Assembly (NCBI GenBank): GCA_002104985.1
Contig: MCGO01000313.1
Location: 1-35,254, forward strand
DNA from: Rhizoclosmatium globosum
Taxonomy: Eukaryota > Chytridiomycota > Chytridiomycetes > Chytridiales > Chytriomycetaceae
Direction of reading: 5' to 3'
DNA: 35,254 nt
The position numbers and the translations under genes are program-made. Every line of letters begins with the position of its first letter. Position 1 is the stretch's first letter. A model generated the notes under the pieces. The model was not told the DNA's origin and ran no database searches. It was given only the letters and a program-made list of their open reading frames with translations. Of this stretch, positions 10,382-20,442 are shown piece by piece.

Positions 10382-10872
10382 ATGCTTCAAAGCTGTTTGC
10401 AGCTGTTTTAACCCCAATTTTGGAGGCATTGGTGGTTGAAGTGGGTTTTTGCACCAGGGTGGTGATCACATCCTCTTTTCACTTTCAACAAATTTTGGAG
10501 CTCAAAATGGGCCCTCAACTCGAAAACGCGGCAGCTAAGTAGTCCCCCAATTTTTCAGCCACACCGCCGTGTATTGGTGCATTTTGGTGCCACGTGAAAG
10601 GGGCAGATTTTGGTCTAACACTTTCTGTAAAGAAAGTTGATGGTTTTCTTTCTTCTCTCTAACTAAACGATCAATAAATGGAAAAATAACAATTTTAATT
10701 GCTCAAATGCATTATGAAACATATGGCAACAGTTTCTGGAGACACTTGTCTTAATTAAGGTCTGAGTCCCAATGAATTTGTGTCCAAAAAATAGTGCCAA
10801 AAACCCACTTCAACCACCAATGCCTCGAAAATCAGAGTTAAGAAAGCCGCAAATAGCTTGGATGCTAGAATC
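10382..10872. mobile_element. MITE-like element with long terminal inverted repeats
   Basis: The left end (10382-10455) and right end (10794-10872) are imperfect inverted repeats of about 75 bp. The best block, gaggcattggtggttgaag followed by tgggtttttg, is almost perfect; the outer parts (agctgtttgcagc against agctatttgcggc) are about 80 percent identical. The interior, about 340 bp, is present again in reverse at 11362-11695, where these terminal repeats are not complete. No transposase frame exists. The size and long inverted ends fit a non-autonomous, possibly foldback, DNA element. I could not define a target-site duplication, so the superfamily is unknown. Confidence 0.65.
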
Positions 10873-11290
10873 AAGAGATGAAAAACTGTAAAGGAGTCAT
10901 TTGGGAGTGTCCAGCAGAGCTGGATGACCAAAGTTATTTTTGAAGAATGAAGAAATGAAAGATACTCATCATTGACTAAGGTGAGCTGAAGATACATTTA
11001 TTTATTAAACCGAAATGTTTTTAGAATGAAGAAGGTGGAGGAATTGTTGGTCGTTCCCAGTGGTGTTTGCCGTTTGGTGAGGTCACTCGGATCCTTTCAA
11101 TTGAAATAAAGTCATGTTTTATGTGTGTATTGAGCGCCATAGGAGGATAATTTGGCCTTTTGATCTCAGTGTAAGTGTCTGAAGTCAGTGTCACAACCAA
11201 CTTCGCTGAAGACCAAGACGCAACAACTGACTGCATGGTCGCACTTCCGACAAATCTAATGAATCAATAACGATGATGATGCGATGTCTA

Positions 11291-11337
11291 GGACATGAGT
11301 GGCGGCCTCCAATGCAAATTCACCATTTTCACCATTT
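11291..11337 (-). repeat. Inverted repeat pair R3, copy 2
   Basis: Reverse complement of 10078-10123. Here it lies immediately next to the R4 copy, whereas at the first site R3 and R4 are about 340 bp apart and in the other order. Confidence 0.85.
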
Positions 11338-11361
11338 TTTTCGTGGATGACCACCCTGGTG

Positions 11362-11695
11362 GGGTTTTTGGCACCTTTTTTTGGACACAAATTCCTTGGG
11401 ACTCAGACCTTAATTAAGACAAGTGTCTCCAGAACCTGTTGCCATATGTTTCATAATGCATTTGAGCGAGTAAAATTTGTTATTTTTCCATTTATTGATC
11501 GTAGAAGAAAGAAAACTATCAACTTTCTTTACAGAAGGAAAATAACAAAAGTGTCAGGACAAAATCTGCCCCTTTCACGTGGCACCAAAATGCACCAATA
11601 CACGGTGCTTTGGCTGAAAAATTGGGGGACTACTTAGCTGCCGCGTTTTTGAGTTGAGGCCCAAAATTTGTGGAAAGTGAAAAGAGGACGTGATC
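11362..11695 (-). mobile_element. Inverted second copy of the MITE interior (R4)
   Basis: The reverse complement matches 10464-10806 at about 85-90 percent by eye. Shared landmarks are gcggcagctaagtagtcccc, ggtgccacgtgaaaggggca, and the block ending gacacttgtcttaattaagg. It differs by small indels (one copy has an extra ttgttattttcc segment). The outer terminal repeats of the first copy are replaced by ccaccctggtgg-type sequence. Confidence 0.8.
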
Positions 11696-11727
11696 ATTAC
11701 CCTTTTGGATTTAAGCAGTTGTGCCAT

Positions 11728-11797
11728 GTTAACTATTACAACTGTAGGTTGGAATAAAACTTACGAAAAAGCGAGCTTTCAAAGCTCTGCTTTACTA
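11728..11797 (-). repeat. Hairpin-containing repeat, copy 2
   Basis: Inverse copy of 7115-7184, with the same palindrome (gagctttcaaagctc at 11773-11787). It lies 33 bp outside the R4 copy and 40 bp downstream of the stop of the zinc-finger gene (minus strand), so it may fall within that gene's 3' UTR. Confidence 0.75.
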
Positions 11798-11837
11798 TCT
11801 TAAAAATAAATAAATATCAGCAGTTGGCAACAAGTCT

Positions 11838-12604
11838 TTACTGAATATTTCTGCCATTCCTTTGGATGCGACACTGCATTAAATGATTCCGAAATCTTGA
11901 AGTTACAGAGCTGAAAGATCCTCCACAACCAGGGCAGACAGGTCGCGGAGCATTACTGTGAGAAATAATACAGTGTTCCCGCCAAGTTGAATTCAGTTCC
12001 TTGGTGCAGCCATCTCGTCCACCAAAAGGGCAACGCGTGATTCCATGAACACTTTGTAAATGTTTCATGAATCGTGCACTTGTCGTACCTTGGAATGCGC
12101 ACAAGTGACATTTCTTGAAGTCATTCTTCACTAATTCTTTGCTTCGATGAAACTTGAGCGCTTCAATATGAGAATTGAGGGCGGTTTGCTTTGTTAGAGG
12201 TAGGTCCTTGATTGATATCTTCCGAGTATTCTGTGTGGGAGGAGAAGGTGATGCTGCTGTGATTGAGGGGTTGAGGTATGAATTGACATCCCAACCCAGC
12301 GTATCAAGACCGTAATACTCCGAAGTTGAAATGCTTGTTGTTTCATCGACAATGGCCAATGAAGACGGGGAGTTGGATATGGTGACATTACCAACCATTT
12401 CGGAAGGGAATAGAAGGAAGTTCTCAATGAGAAACTGATTCAAGTCAACTGGATCCAGATTAAATAAAGTCACATGCTGTAGACTGGTACTTGCAGTAAC
12501 ACTGGTATGATCTGTGTGGAGTTGGATTTCAAGTGTTAGGAAGAAAGGAACTCACATTGGAAGTTAGGATTCATGACGAAAGAGTTCGAAGTAGGACGGA
12601 TCAT
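11838..12604 (-). CDS. C2H2-type zinc-finger protein
   Basis: Two exons: 12604 (or ATG at 12574) to 12556, and 12511 to 11838. They are joined over a 44-nt intron (12512-12555) with GTGAGT donor and CACAG acceptor, and splicing keeps the frame. The protein is about 230 residues from the downstream ATG, which I prefer because it starts MNPNFQYHTS close to the intron; the upstream ATG adds 10. The N-terminal half is acidic and Ser/Thr-rich. The C-terminal 90 residues hold three zinc-binding units: C-x2-C-x12-H-x4-H (about 141-162), a longer one with C-x7-C-x10-H-x4-H (about 167-191), and C-x2-C-x12-H-x3-C (about 199-220). This suggests DNA or RNA binding, probably nuclear. Fingers are not in TGEKP-linked tandem form, so it is not a classic KLF-type array. 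Target unknown. Confidence 0.75.
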
Positions 12605-12854
12605 CCTGTTTGAAGGAGAATTGCTCAATTTGTGCCTCGGCGACGGGGAAGAGCCAACTGTGGACGGAGCGGGAACGCGCCGAATGATGGAGATCTACCA
12701 TCTAGTTTATTTATTTTTCCTTTCCTCTTCTCCCATTTGTAGAAACAAGTGTGTGCGTCGTTTCCATGAAATAAAACCGGCGTCAGTCGTTACAACTTTC
12801 TTTTTTCCTTCACGTCAGTTTCTTCTGAATGCGAGCTTTATTACACAAAGGGTA

Positions 12855-15800
12855 TCACCGAAAACCTTCCGACCACACGTTATTTCCACTTACACCCATA
12901 CCAACAGTACCAGGTGAAGCGCAATTTTCGGCAGATGGAGACGAGAATGAGGTGGCAGAAGACGAAGCAATTTCAACACCGATTTCGCTCTCTGGAGTTA
13001 GTTCCATCCTTACATCATCCAACACTTCCATCCTCAAGCGACTTCCCAGTTTTTCCCCATTAATTGCTTCTGAAAGAACTCCGCTGCCAGTTCTTGAACG
13101 AGTTCCCAGAGCTTTTGGAGTAGTGGCACCACTTGTGACGGTGCTGGAACTTACACTTCCACTACTTCCCGACATACTCAAAGCCATGCTCAAGCTCGAT
13201 TTATGAGAGGGTGGCGGTGGCATCCACATACCAGCAGACTTTTGAGGCTCTTCAACAATGAGCGAAGGCAAAGGTTGTGCAGCAAAGAGATCGTGGTCTC
13301 CATCGTCGTCATCGTCAACACTTAGAGCCTCTCGCTGCAAAGCACTAGGACGTCGGAAACTCTCTACACTGGCACTCGTTCTTAATATCCGCTGTGGAGG
13401 TTGCTGCGCAGGTGGAGAAGGGTGGTCGAGATTCACACCAGCTAACAAGAGTCAGACAAAATAGAAACATCAAGAAGGTTCAAACTCACCAAATTGCATC
13501 ATACTGACACCTAAACTGCTTCTTCTGGGAATACTTCCTGCACCAGCTGTAGCAGATGCGAATCCACCAACACTTCCACCGTTCAAACTTCCTCCACCTC
13601 CCAACCAACTACCTCCGCTAAAGCTCCGCCTACTGGGACTGCTACCGCTTAAAATTTCTTCACGTCCGCTTAAAATCTTGCCATCATCTCGTTGCAAAAA
13701 TACAGGAGTAGCACCGCCAGGTATTTCGATATACTTCGGCTCTCCAGGTCCTTCAGTTATCACTCTACCCTTTTCATCCCCCTCGACGCCCTTTCCCCCA
13801 AACACTACACGAATCTGCCGAGTCAAGTAAACACGCTTCCTACTTGTGCACTGGAAATGAACGTGGATCGCATCTCGCAACCGCTCTTTCCCAGCGCCCA
13901 ACTTCCCAACAAAGCATTTTTGCCGCAAGAACGTTTTAGTTCCAGGAGGCATATCCCTAAAATCATATGGAAGCAAGAAGCACTTGACGGCAGTGCCAAC
14001 ACTATTCTTGACAAGAACTTGAATTTGCCCACGAGGTGGAACTCGCCAGCCGCCAATCCATTCGTCCCTCATTTTCTTGATTTCATCACACTCTTCTTCA
14101 TCAATGAGCCCACTCAACCCTTCTACGTCCACATTTCCAACATATGGACTTACTCCACCAAACTCTTCGTCAGCACTTCTGCCACCACCCAATTCATAAA
14201 AACAGGCATCAAATCCAAGTCGAATAGGTTTAACGTTTTTCAATTTTTCGTTCTTGACTTTCCCAACAGCCACAGCGTGTAGTTCAGCGGTAAAACGAAC
14301 AGGCTTACTCGGGAGGCTCGACATGCGACCGTTTAGGATTGATTCTTCATATGAACCAACTAAAGATCCAGAAAGAAGATCAGACGGAAGAGCAAAAGAA
14401 GTAGAGGGTGAAGGGTGAAGGATTGGGTTGTGCGGGTTAAAAGCTGATGATGAGGATGAAGAAGAGGGAAGTCGGGGCGGCAGTGGGTTTGTGAGATGCT
14501 GGGTATAGTTATTGCTCAAGGTATTATTTCGAAGTGGCGGAGTGGTGCTGAAAATGGATGCAGATGACGACGGATGTGATTGCAGAGATAGGGGTTTGAA
14601 TTTTGATGACAAGGTGCTTTCTATCGATTCTCGACGCAGCTTATCGCGTGTTTGTATCGATGGCGGAGGGGTATATTCTTCTTCAGACTCTGATTCAGAC
14701 ATTGAGTCATACACTTGAGCAGGACTTCGTGGCTTGTGGCTGTGGTGGTGTGAATATGTAGATGTAGGGCAAATCTAATGACGAGTTTATCAGTCTCTAA
14801 GACTGATCATAAAGGAAACAAACCTCATCAACAACTTCTAGCCCGTTCTCATCGAGACGAACAATGGGGATGGGTGAAGCAGGAGACGATGCGGATGAGG
14901 AAGCAGCAGAAAGAGAAACAGAGCTTGCAGGAGTGGAGGAATAAGGAGTTCCCGAGGGAATATTGGCGGAGGGAAAAGCTGAAACGACAGATAAACAAGG
15001 AGCGAGATCAATGCTTGAGACAGAAGCATCATAAACTACTGAGAGATGAAGTATTCCACCGTGAGGAGTTGTTGCTGATTTGAAGCGATAAGCGCGAAGT
15101 TTTGCAGTAGGAGAGAAAGCAGAGACGGAAGTTTCGGAATAGGTATCATCAAGGGAATTATTGGAAGCTGAATCTGAAGAGAGAAGTGAACCATCTGCAG
15201 TAGATATCCTGAATAAAGTGTTCGATTAATCAGGACCTGGCAAAAGAGGGTACACTAGGCGATGGCAAAGACACCTACCTCAGAGACACTCTATGTGATT
15301 GATTCTTTGTTGATGCCGCAACAAATGGATGAAGTGGCAGAAGCCGAATGTGGGAGTACAGAGACTGAGAGAGCAGAATCAAGTCGGTCAGCTTCGAAGC
15401 GGGAACAGCGGCGCCAGGTTCATACGCCACAACCCAGCGCTCAAGCAAACCGACACGGCCCGACACGTCCAGATGAAGCGGAAGAAGCTGTGTCCAAAAC
15501 GGCGGCGGAATGTTGAATTGGTGCGATTGTAGTTGTAGTTGTTGTTGTTGTTGTTTGGAGTGTTGAAGAGGGGTCTCTGGCTCTGCAGAGCCAGAAAGAG
15601 ACGATCGCTGTCGCACAACCATCTGAATAAACTTTGAAACAAAGGCCGCGGCACTCGAGTCAAACTGACTTGGTTGCTCGGTCGGGCTCGCCGTCGGAGG
15701 AAGCGCTGAAATCCCGCGAGAGAGAAGCGACGGCGACTTGCACTTGTCCGTTAAGCTGCTCTCCGTCACCGTCACCGTCTCCACTTCTGTCTCCTTGTAC

Positions 15801-15949
15801 TCGCTGTCACTGCAGCCTTTGCCTGCCGATTCCCCATTTGCTCCACTAAACACACTCGTTGTGCTGTGTGAGGGCATTCTCTTGTTCCAAAATTGTTTCA
15901 AAGATGATCGTTCACAGAAAACCCTTCTTTTCCTCTCAAAACCATACAT
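12855..15949 (-). CDS. ATG13: Composite protein: Atg13-type HORMA domain plus Atos/FAM214-type domain
   Basis: Four exons: 15949-15279, 15208-14824, 14774-13490 and 13441-12855, with introns of 70, 49 and 48 nt. The phases fit throughout and give 975 residues. Residues 96-285 resemble the Atg13 HORMA domain: FVSKFIQMVVRQR, then LLERWVVAYEP, LTDLILLSQSLYSHIRLLP and GGILHLSVVYD, which follow the order of Atg13 (VLERW, SLYxxxRLLP, GxLxLSVxY). Atg13 is the regulatory partner of the Atg1 kinase that starts autophagy. A Ser/Pro-rich linker follows. Residues 492-680 match Atos/FAM214 (DUF4210 and Chromosome_seg families): GSYEESILNGRMSSLPSKP, SPYVGNVDVEG, PRGQIQVLVKN, FLLPYDFRDMPPGTKTFLRQ and RQIRVVFG. 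The tail is Ser-rich and acidic. The alternative is two adjacent genes: if the 49-nt intron (14775-14823, donor GTTTGT) is not spliced, the Atg13 part ends at a TAG within it, and the Atos part could start at ATG 14702. An alternative start for Atg13 is 15877. Confidence 0.75.
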
Positions 15950-16076
15950 AAGTTCTCATTCTTCTCTTTCATATTCTTTATTGAAAGAAAGTACGTATTC
16001 CATCATCTTTGATCAAACACCTCCTAACTTCTACTCCCTCTGACCGCACTAAACACAGTGCACGCCAAAGGGACCT

Positions 16077-16562
16077 TCATAGATCATCTACAATAGAAGT
16101 AACAACATCGGCCCCAGTTAGCAGTACGCTTTCGCGTGCAATGCTCTCGGCCAACGCAACCGGTGTGTTTCCAAGGAACGTTGTTTGAGCAATTGCATTC
16201 AAGCCAGTTGCCGAGTTGGCGAATGCCTGTGCGTTTCGTTGCTGCTGTGAGTTGGACGAGGTGGAAGATGACTGGGAAGATGACGAAGTGGATGAAAACC
16301 CAGTTGATTCTCCCGACGATCCAAAGAATGTCGAAGAAGACGGAGCTGATGAGAACGATCCAAATGAGCTGTTTGGAGATGCTGAGAATGCTTTTGCTGC
16401 AAAGGTTGTGTTTGTCAATCCACCAAACTGAGAGGCCATGTTGCTGACTCCTGCCTGGATTCTCACTCCAACCATACCAGAGGCTTGTGCACTTGCTTTT
16501 GAAGATGTCGAAAGCCGAGCTCCCGTGGATAGCCGATACAATAGCCGATGAGAACAGTTCAT
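16077..16562 (-). CDS. Small serine-rich hypothetical protein, possible mitochondrial presequence
   Basis: Single-exon frame of 161 residues from an ATG at 16562 to a TGA at 16079-16077. The first 25 residues (MNCSHRLLYRLSTGARLSTS and onward) are rich in Arg and Ser without acids, like a mitochondrial targeting sequence. The middle (about 60-110) is low-complexity Ser/Phe/Gly/Gln. The C-terminus (AQTTFLGNTPVALAESIARE and beyond) looks folded and ends DDL. It lies 127 bp upstream of the Atg13-type gene on the same strand. I do not recognise the family. The uninterrupted frame and biased composition support a real gene. Confidence 0.55.
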   Translation of the reverse strand: MNCSHRLLYRLSTGARLSTSSKASAQASGMVGVRIQAGVSNMASQFGGLTNTTFAAKAFSASPNSSFGSFSSAPSSSTFFGSSGESTGFSSTSSSSQSSSTSSNSQQQRNAQAFANSATGLNAIAQTTFLGNTPVALAESIARESVLLTGADVVTSIVDDL

Positions 16563-16690
16563 TTTTGTGATCTGTTTTCTTTTTTCCCTTCGGCACCCCT
16601 CATATGATTTTGAATAAAACGAAAGTTCTTTTATTTCATATCAAAGGGAAAAAGTAAATGAGATCTGTACCGTGTCATTTATACTGTTTG

Positions 16691-17527
16691 TTACAACATA
16701 AAGATTACGGCCAAGAGTGAGGCTCCCAACATCAGCTTTTCCGCACTAGACTTGGTGGTAGTAGCAGCTGGAGTAGTTGTAGCTGGAGTTCCGGCGGCAG
16801 AGACAAACGGAATTCCGCCAGTTGCAGCCCAAGTCAGAGTGTTTCCTTTAGAATCACCTGGAAGAGAAATACAGTTGGTGTTTGGAAGACCAGCACATGG
16901 ATCAGAAGTCGACTTGACACCGATTAATGCAAGGGCGCTAGGTATTCCAATAGATTAGTTTTTAGGTTTACCGACCAAGATACTCTTACGCGCAGGTTAC
17001 AAGTGGCTTTGCCATGGCATTACAAGCATCATAACACAGAGGCTTTAAGCCAGCCTTTGTGAGAGCAGGACTGAGGTCATTGATCTTAATTGCAGCATCA
17101 GCGAAAAGAACGTCAGCCACTCTCAATCACAATTTGTCACCTTCAAATTATTGAAGAACGCCGCATCTTCCTCAATCTTACTTGGGTCAGAAGGAAGCGA
17201 CCATGTGGCGCCATTACAAGGGCCGAGGGATCCAAAGCAGTAGAGGAGAGGGGCAAGAGTTACGTTAAGGTCTGTCAATCAAATCAGCGATTTTGACAGG
17301 TATGAACTTGTAGGCACTTACTTGGACAGATTTGAAGCGTTGGCATGAACTGATTTAGTGCGGCAGTGGCGGACGTGTTTCCTGAACTGGTGGGAATGAT
17401 GACGTGAGCAACCCCCCATGAATGCCCATACACACAGCAATTAGGGTACTTACGCAGTGAATGCAGAAGGAAGCGGTGCCAGGAATCCGCAGTATGGATC
17501 GGCTGCAGCCATTGGAGTGCAAGACAT
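16691..17527 (-). CDS. Cysteine-rich, probably GPI-anchored surface protein
   Basis: Five exons rebuilt by splice signals and frame: 17527-17454, 17386-17322, 17271-17141, 17084-16990 and 16937-16691. Introns are 67, 50, 56 and 52 nt, phases agree, and the result is 203 residues. Ten cysteines are spread along the body, in contexts such as YCGF, QICPN, LLYCFGSLGPCNG, CYDAC and PCAGL. A Thr/Pro/Ala linker follows (GTPATTTPAATTTKSSAEK), then a hydrophobic end, LMLGASLLAVIFML, with nothing after it: the form of a GPI-attachment signal with a small-residue omega site near SSA. It is probably a cell-wall or plasma-membrane protein. The start is the weak point: neither ATG 17527 nor in-frame ATG 17563 gives a clear signal peptide, so a short 5' exon may be missing. 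Family unknown. Confidence 0.65.
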
Positions 17528-17700
17528 GTTTTGTATTTGAGTGAAGAATTTGGGAGGCGTCATTGCCTCCTTCCGTCCTCCTTTGTGCCCTTACCTCATA
17601 TTCCGTCCTCCTCAGTTCATTTGTTGTAATGTATCCCCAAAACAAGGGATTCTCGTTATTTCGCCCTCGTGTAAATCCCATTCAAATTCATTGAGAATTG
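17528..17700. promoter_or_regulatory. Divergent promoter region with a direct repeat
   Basis: Only 173 bp (137 if the upstream ATG is used) separate the start of the GPI-type gene (minus) from that of the GH31-like gene (plus). Within it the 12-mer ttccgtcctcct occurs twice, at 17571-17582 and 17601-17612, exactly 30 bp apart. Both genes appear to encode surface or secreted proteins, so shared control is plausible. This is inference from layout; no TATA box is obvious. Confidence 0.4.
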
Positions 17701-20217
17701 ATGCATATCCAAGTCCTTCCTCTAATACTTTACGCGTGTTTGACGCCTCTGGTCGCAGCGATTGCTGCGACAAATGTCGTAAATTTCAAACAAGTCACCG
17801 ATCATATATTCCAAATTACAACTGGAACAACGTCATCCACAATCTCTTTCCTCCAACCCGACGTAATCCGCCTTCAAACGACGCTCAAACAGACGCCCGC
17901 AGTCGAGACACTTTCAATTGTTTCCAACCATCCGGCGTTTGACACAACTCCAGCCAATGAATATGACCTTCAAGAGACTCAAACTCAATATTTGCTCATC
18001 GGGCCAGTGTTTACTGTGACAATCACCAAGAAACCATTTTTGGTTGGAGTATATACAAGTAACTCAAAGCAGTCGGTATTTCAGGAGCTGTGGCCTATTG
18101 ATTTTGACGTCGTTGCTGGAACGACCGCTCAATACACTTCCCAACAGAAAAACGGGCAAACTTATGGAGGCGGTATTCAAACCAATGGCTATATCAACCA
18201 AAGAAATAAGACCATCAACGTATGAACAAACCAGTTAGCATATGCGAAGCTAATCCGTAAATTAATAGGTACAATATTCAAACACGTCGACCAGCCCCGC
18301 TCCATTATATTTCACAACCTCAAATTATGGTATCCTCAGAAACACTTTTTCAACTGGTATCTACAGCTTTGGAAATACATTGGCCGCAGAGCACAACGAA
18401 ACACAATATGACGCCTACATTCTGCTAGACACAACTGTATCCGGAACGCTTCTTCCTCTATTGAATACTTATACCAAACTCACTGGTCGTAGTCACATGC
18501 CTCCTATCTCCAGTTTTGGTGTTGGTGATATCAGCTGCTACTCAGATCCATTTAACTTGACGTCTTCAGCGGCACAATACCTCCGACTCGATCTACCTTT
18601 ACAGTATATTGTTGCAGGAGATGGTTGTGGCTCGGCTTTATCTCCATCGACTACGCAAAACTATTTAGTTGTTGCGTCGACCTCGTTGGCTGCAACAAAC
18701 TTGTCTGTCAGCATTGGTCTTACGCAGACTTTCAACGAATCAACAAGTCAAAACAAGACAAATATTCGTCTACTGGATGGCCAGTCTGCGTCTTCCAGTT
18801 CAGCACAAACTGTTTTGGAGTCATGTGACGCGATTGAAGGAGCTATTGAAAGCAACATTCAACAGCGAGCATTTATTATTGGTGTACAAAATGGTTGGGC
18901 TGGTATCCAAAGAAGTGCGGCTGTTCGCGTTAGTGATCAATCCACTTCTTGGGAGTCCATCCGTACTCAGATTCCAGCCATCCAGACTGCGGGTATCAGT
19001 GGATTTTCTTTGGTTTCGACTGAATTGGACATATTCAGTGCAAACTCGCCTGACCAATTTATCCGCGATTTGCAGTGGAAGGTGTTTACCCCAATATTTT
19101 ACATTCGTGGTATCGGAAAGCCATGGGCCTATGGCGAGCCGTATACAAGTCATGCAAGACAATATCTTAAACTTAGACAGTCGTTTATCCCCTACTTATA
19201 CACTCTTGCCTACCAAGCCTACACCACTGGAGTTCCAATGGTTCGCCCCATGTCGCTCGAATTTCCAGAACTCCAGCCTTTGTCCCTTCAAACTCCAACA
19301 ATTCAATACCAATTTATGCTTGGGCGTGCTCTCCTTGTTGCTCCAGTTTACACGAATGTTACCCTCCGTGAAAATATTTTCTTACCAAATGGGACTTGGT
19401 TTGATTTCTGGTCTGGCGCAGTCTATAAAGGCGCCAAGACACTTCCAGCATACCATGCAGCGCTTTCCCAGATTCCTCTCTTTGTTAGAACGCCAGCCAT
19501 CTTGCCTCAGCTTTCGTTGCCGCCAGTGAACCCGAAAGCACCCTCTTCCTACCCCTCATTATTGACTGATCCACTTCAACTCTCCATATATATTATTCGT
19601 GGACAAACGCACTCGTACACTCTGTACTCGGACGATGGTAAAACACAGGCATATCTTGCAACTGCACCAGGTCGTACTGATGGAGTTTATAGTACCCAAG
19701 TCGTGACAGTAGACTGTAAGTTTATTGATATAAACTGGTTTTGCGGTGTATTTAAACCCTCATAGATGCTACTGCGGCCCATATTTACATCACAATCAAC
19801 CCTTTGATCTTCAACGATGAGGTAGCATATCCATCGGCGCCAACTTCCCGTAAATATACGTTGCTTCTCTACACCCCTGACACTGTTATCAATTCCAACG
19901 TAAAGTACGTAAAAACCAATAACGGTGGAGTTCAATTTACGTTGGACAACATTTCGAGTGATCAAGAAGCCATGGTGATAGTGTATTTGCGTGAAAAGAA
20001 TGATGGCACTCAGGGACAAGGTGGTGGCGTGCATTGGGTCGGAGCGTCGGTTGTCGTAGTGATTTTGTTAGGCGTAATCATATTAATGGTATTTTTTGAG
20101 AAAGCTAAAGACCAACATGACGAAATGAAAAAAGGAAAAGAGGTTATGGCACCAATTGCAGCAGGAGGAGATATTGGCGCGTACCAAAAATTAGAAGAAG
20201 GACAAGAAGACGCTTAA
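17701..20217 (+). CDS. GH31 alpha-glucosidase homologue, membrane-anchored, probable pseudoenzyme
   Basis: Three exons (17701-18219, 18269-19715, 19766-20217; introns 49 and 50 nt) give 805 residues. A signal peptide (residues 1-20, MHIQVLPLILYACLTPLVAA) and a C-terminal membrane helix (about 744-767, VVVVILLGVIILMVFF) with a charged cytoplasmic tail make it a type I membrane protein with the enzyme-like part outside. GH31 landmarks are present: YGGG near the N-domain, RSHMPPISSFGVGD (about 247), RAFIIGVQNGWAGIQRSAA (about 373), the region VSDQSTSWE around the expected acid/base Asp (about 395), and KLRQSFIPYLYTLAY. The nucleophile motif W-x-D-M-N-E is absent: only about 80 residues separate AGDGCG from RAFIIG, with no D-x-N-E. 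GH31 enzymes release glucose from alpha-glucans; this one may bind rather than cleave. Many N-x-S/T sites fit a secreted glycoprotein. Confidence 0.85.
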
Positions 20218-20442
20218 CCTTTCTTCTTTTTATTGTTTTTATTCCCTTCTTTCCATTTTTCAGCTGTAAAGAAAATAATTTTTGTGAAAAGTGGTCCAAT
20301 CACAAACAAAGGGACACAAGAAACAAAGAACAGTCCCAGTTAGCCACCCCTCCTGCACCAATCTTCAAGTCTCACTGATTCGAACCATATATTTGACTTT
20401 ATATCTGTTAACGGAATGTAAGATAACACAACGTTTCAGAAA

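Noticed and set aside
13692..14282. 196-codon plus-strand frame opposite the Atos-type exon
   Set aside because: It is antisense to strongly conserved Atos residues, which fix the minus strand as coding.
15536..15556. GTT/CAA trinucleotide run
   Set aside because: It encodes the Gln-rich stretch within the Atg13-type HORMA domain, an ordinary loop expansion in coding sequence.
16084..16596. 170-codon minus-strand frame overlapping the serine-rich gene
   Set aside because: The alternative frame lacks compositional structure, while the 16077-16562 frame shows a presequence-like start and low-complexity middle typical of a real protein. The choice is not certain.
18669..19529. 286-codon plus-strand frame inside the GH31 gene
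   Set aside because: Shifted-frame shadow of the GH31 exon, which carries the family motifs.
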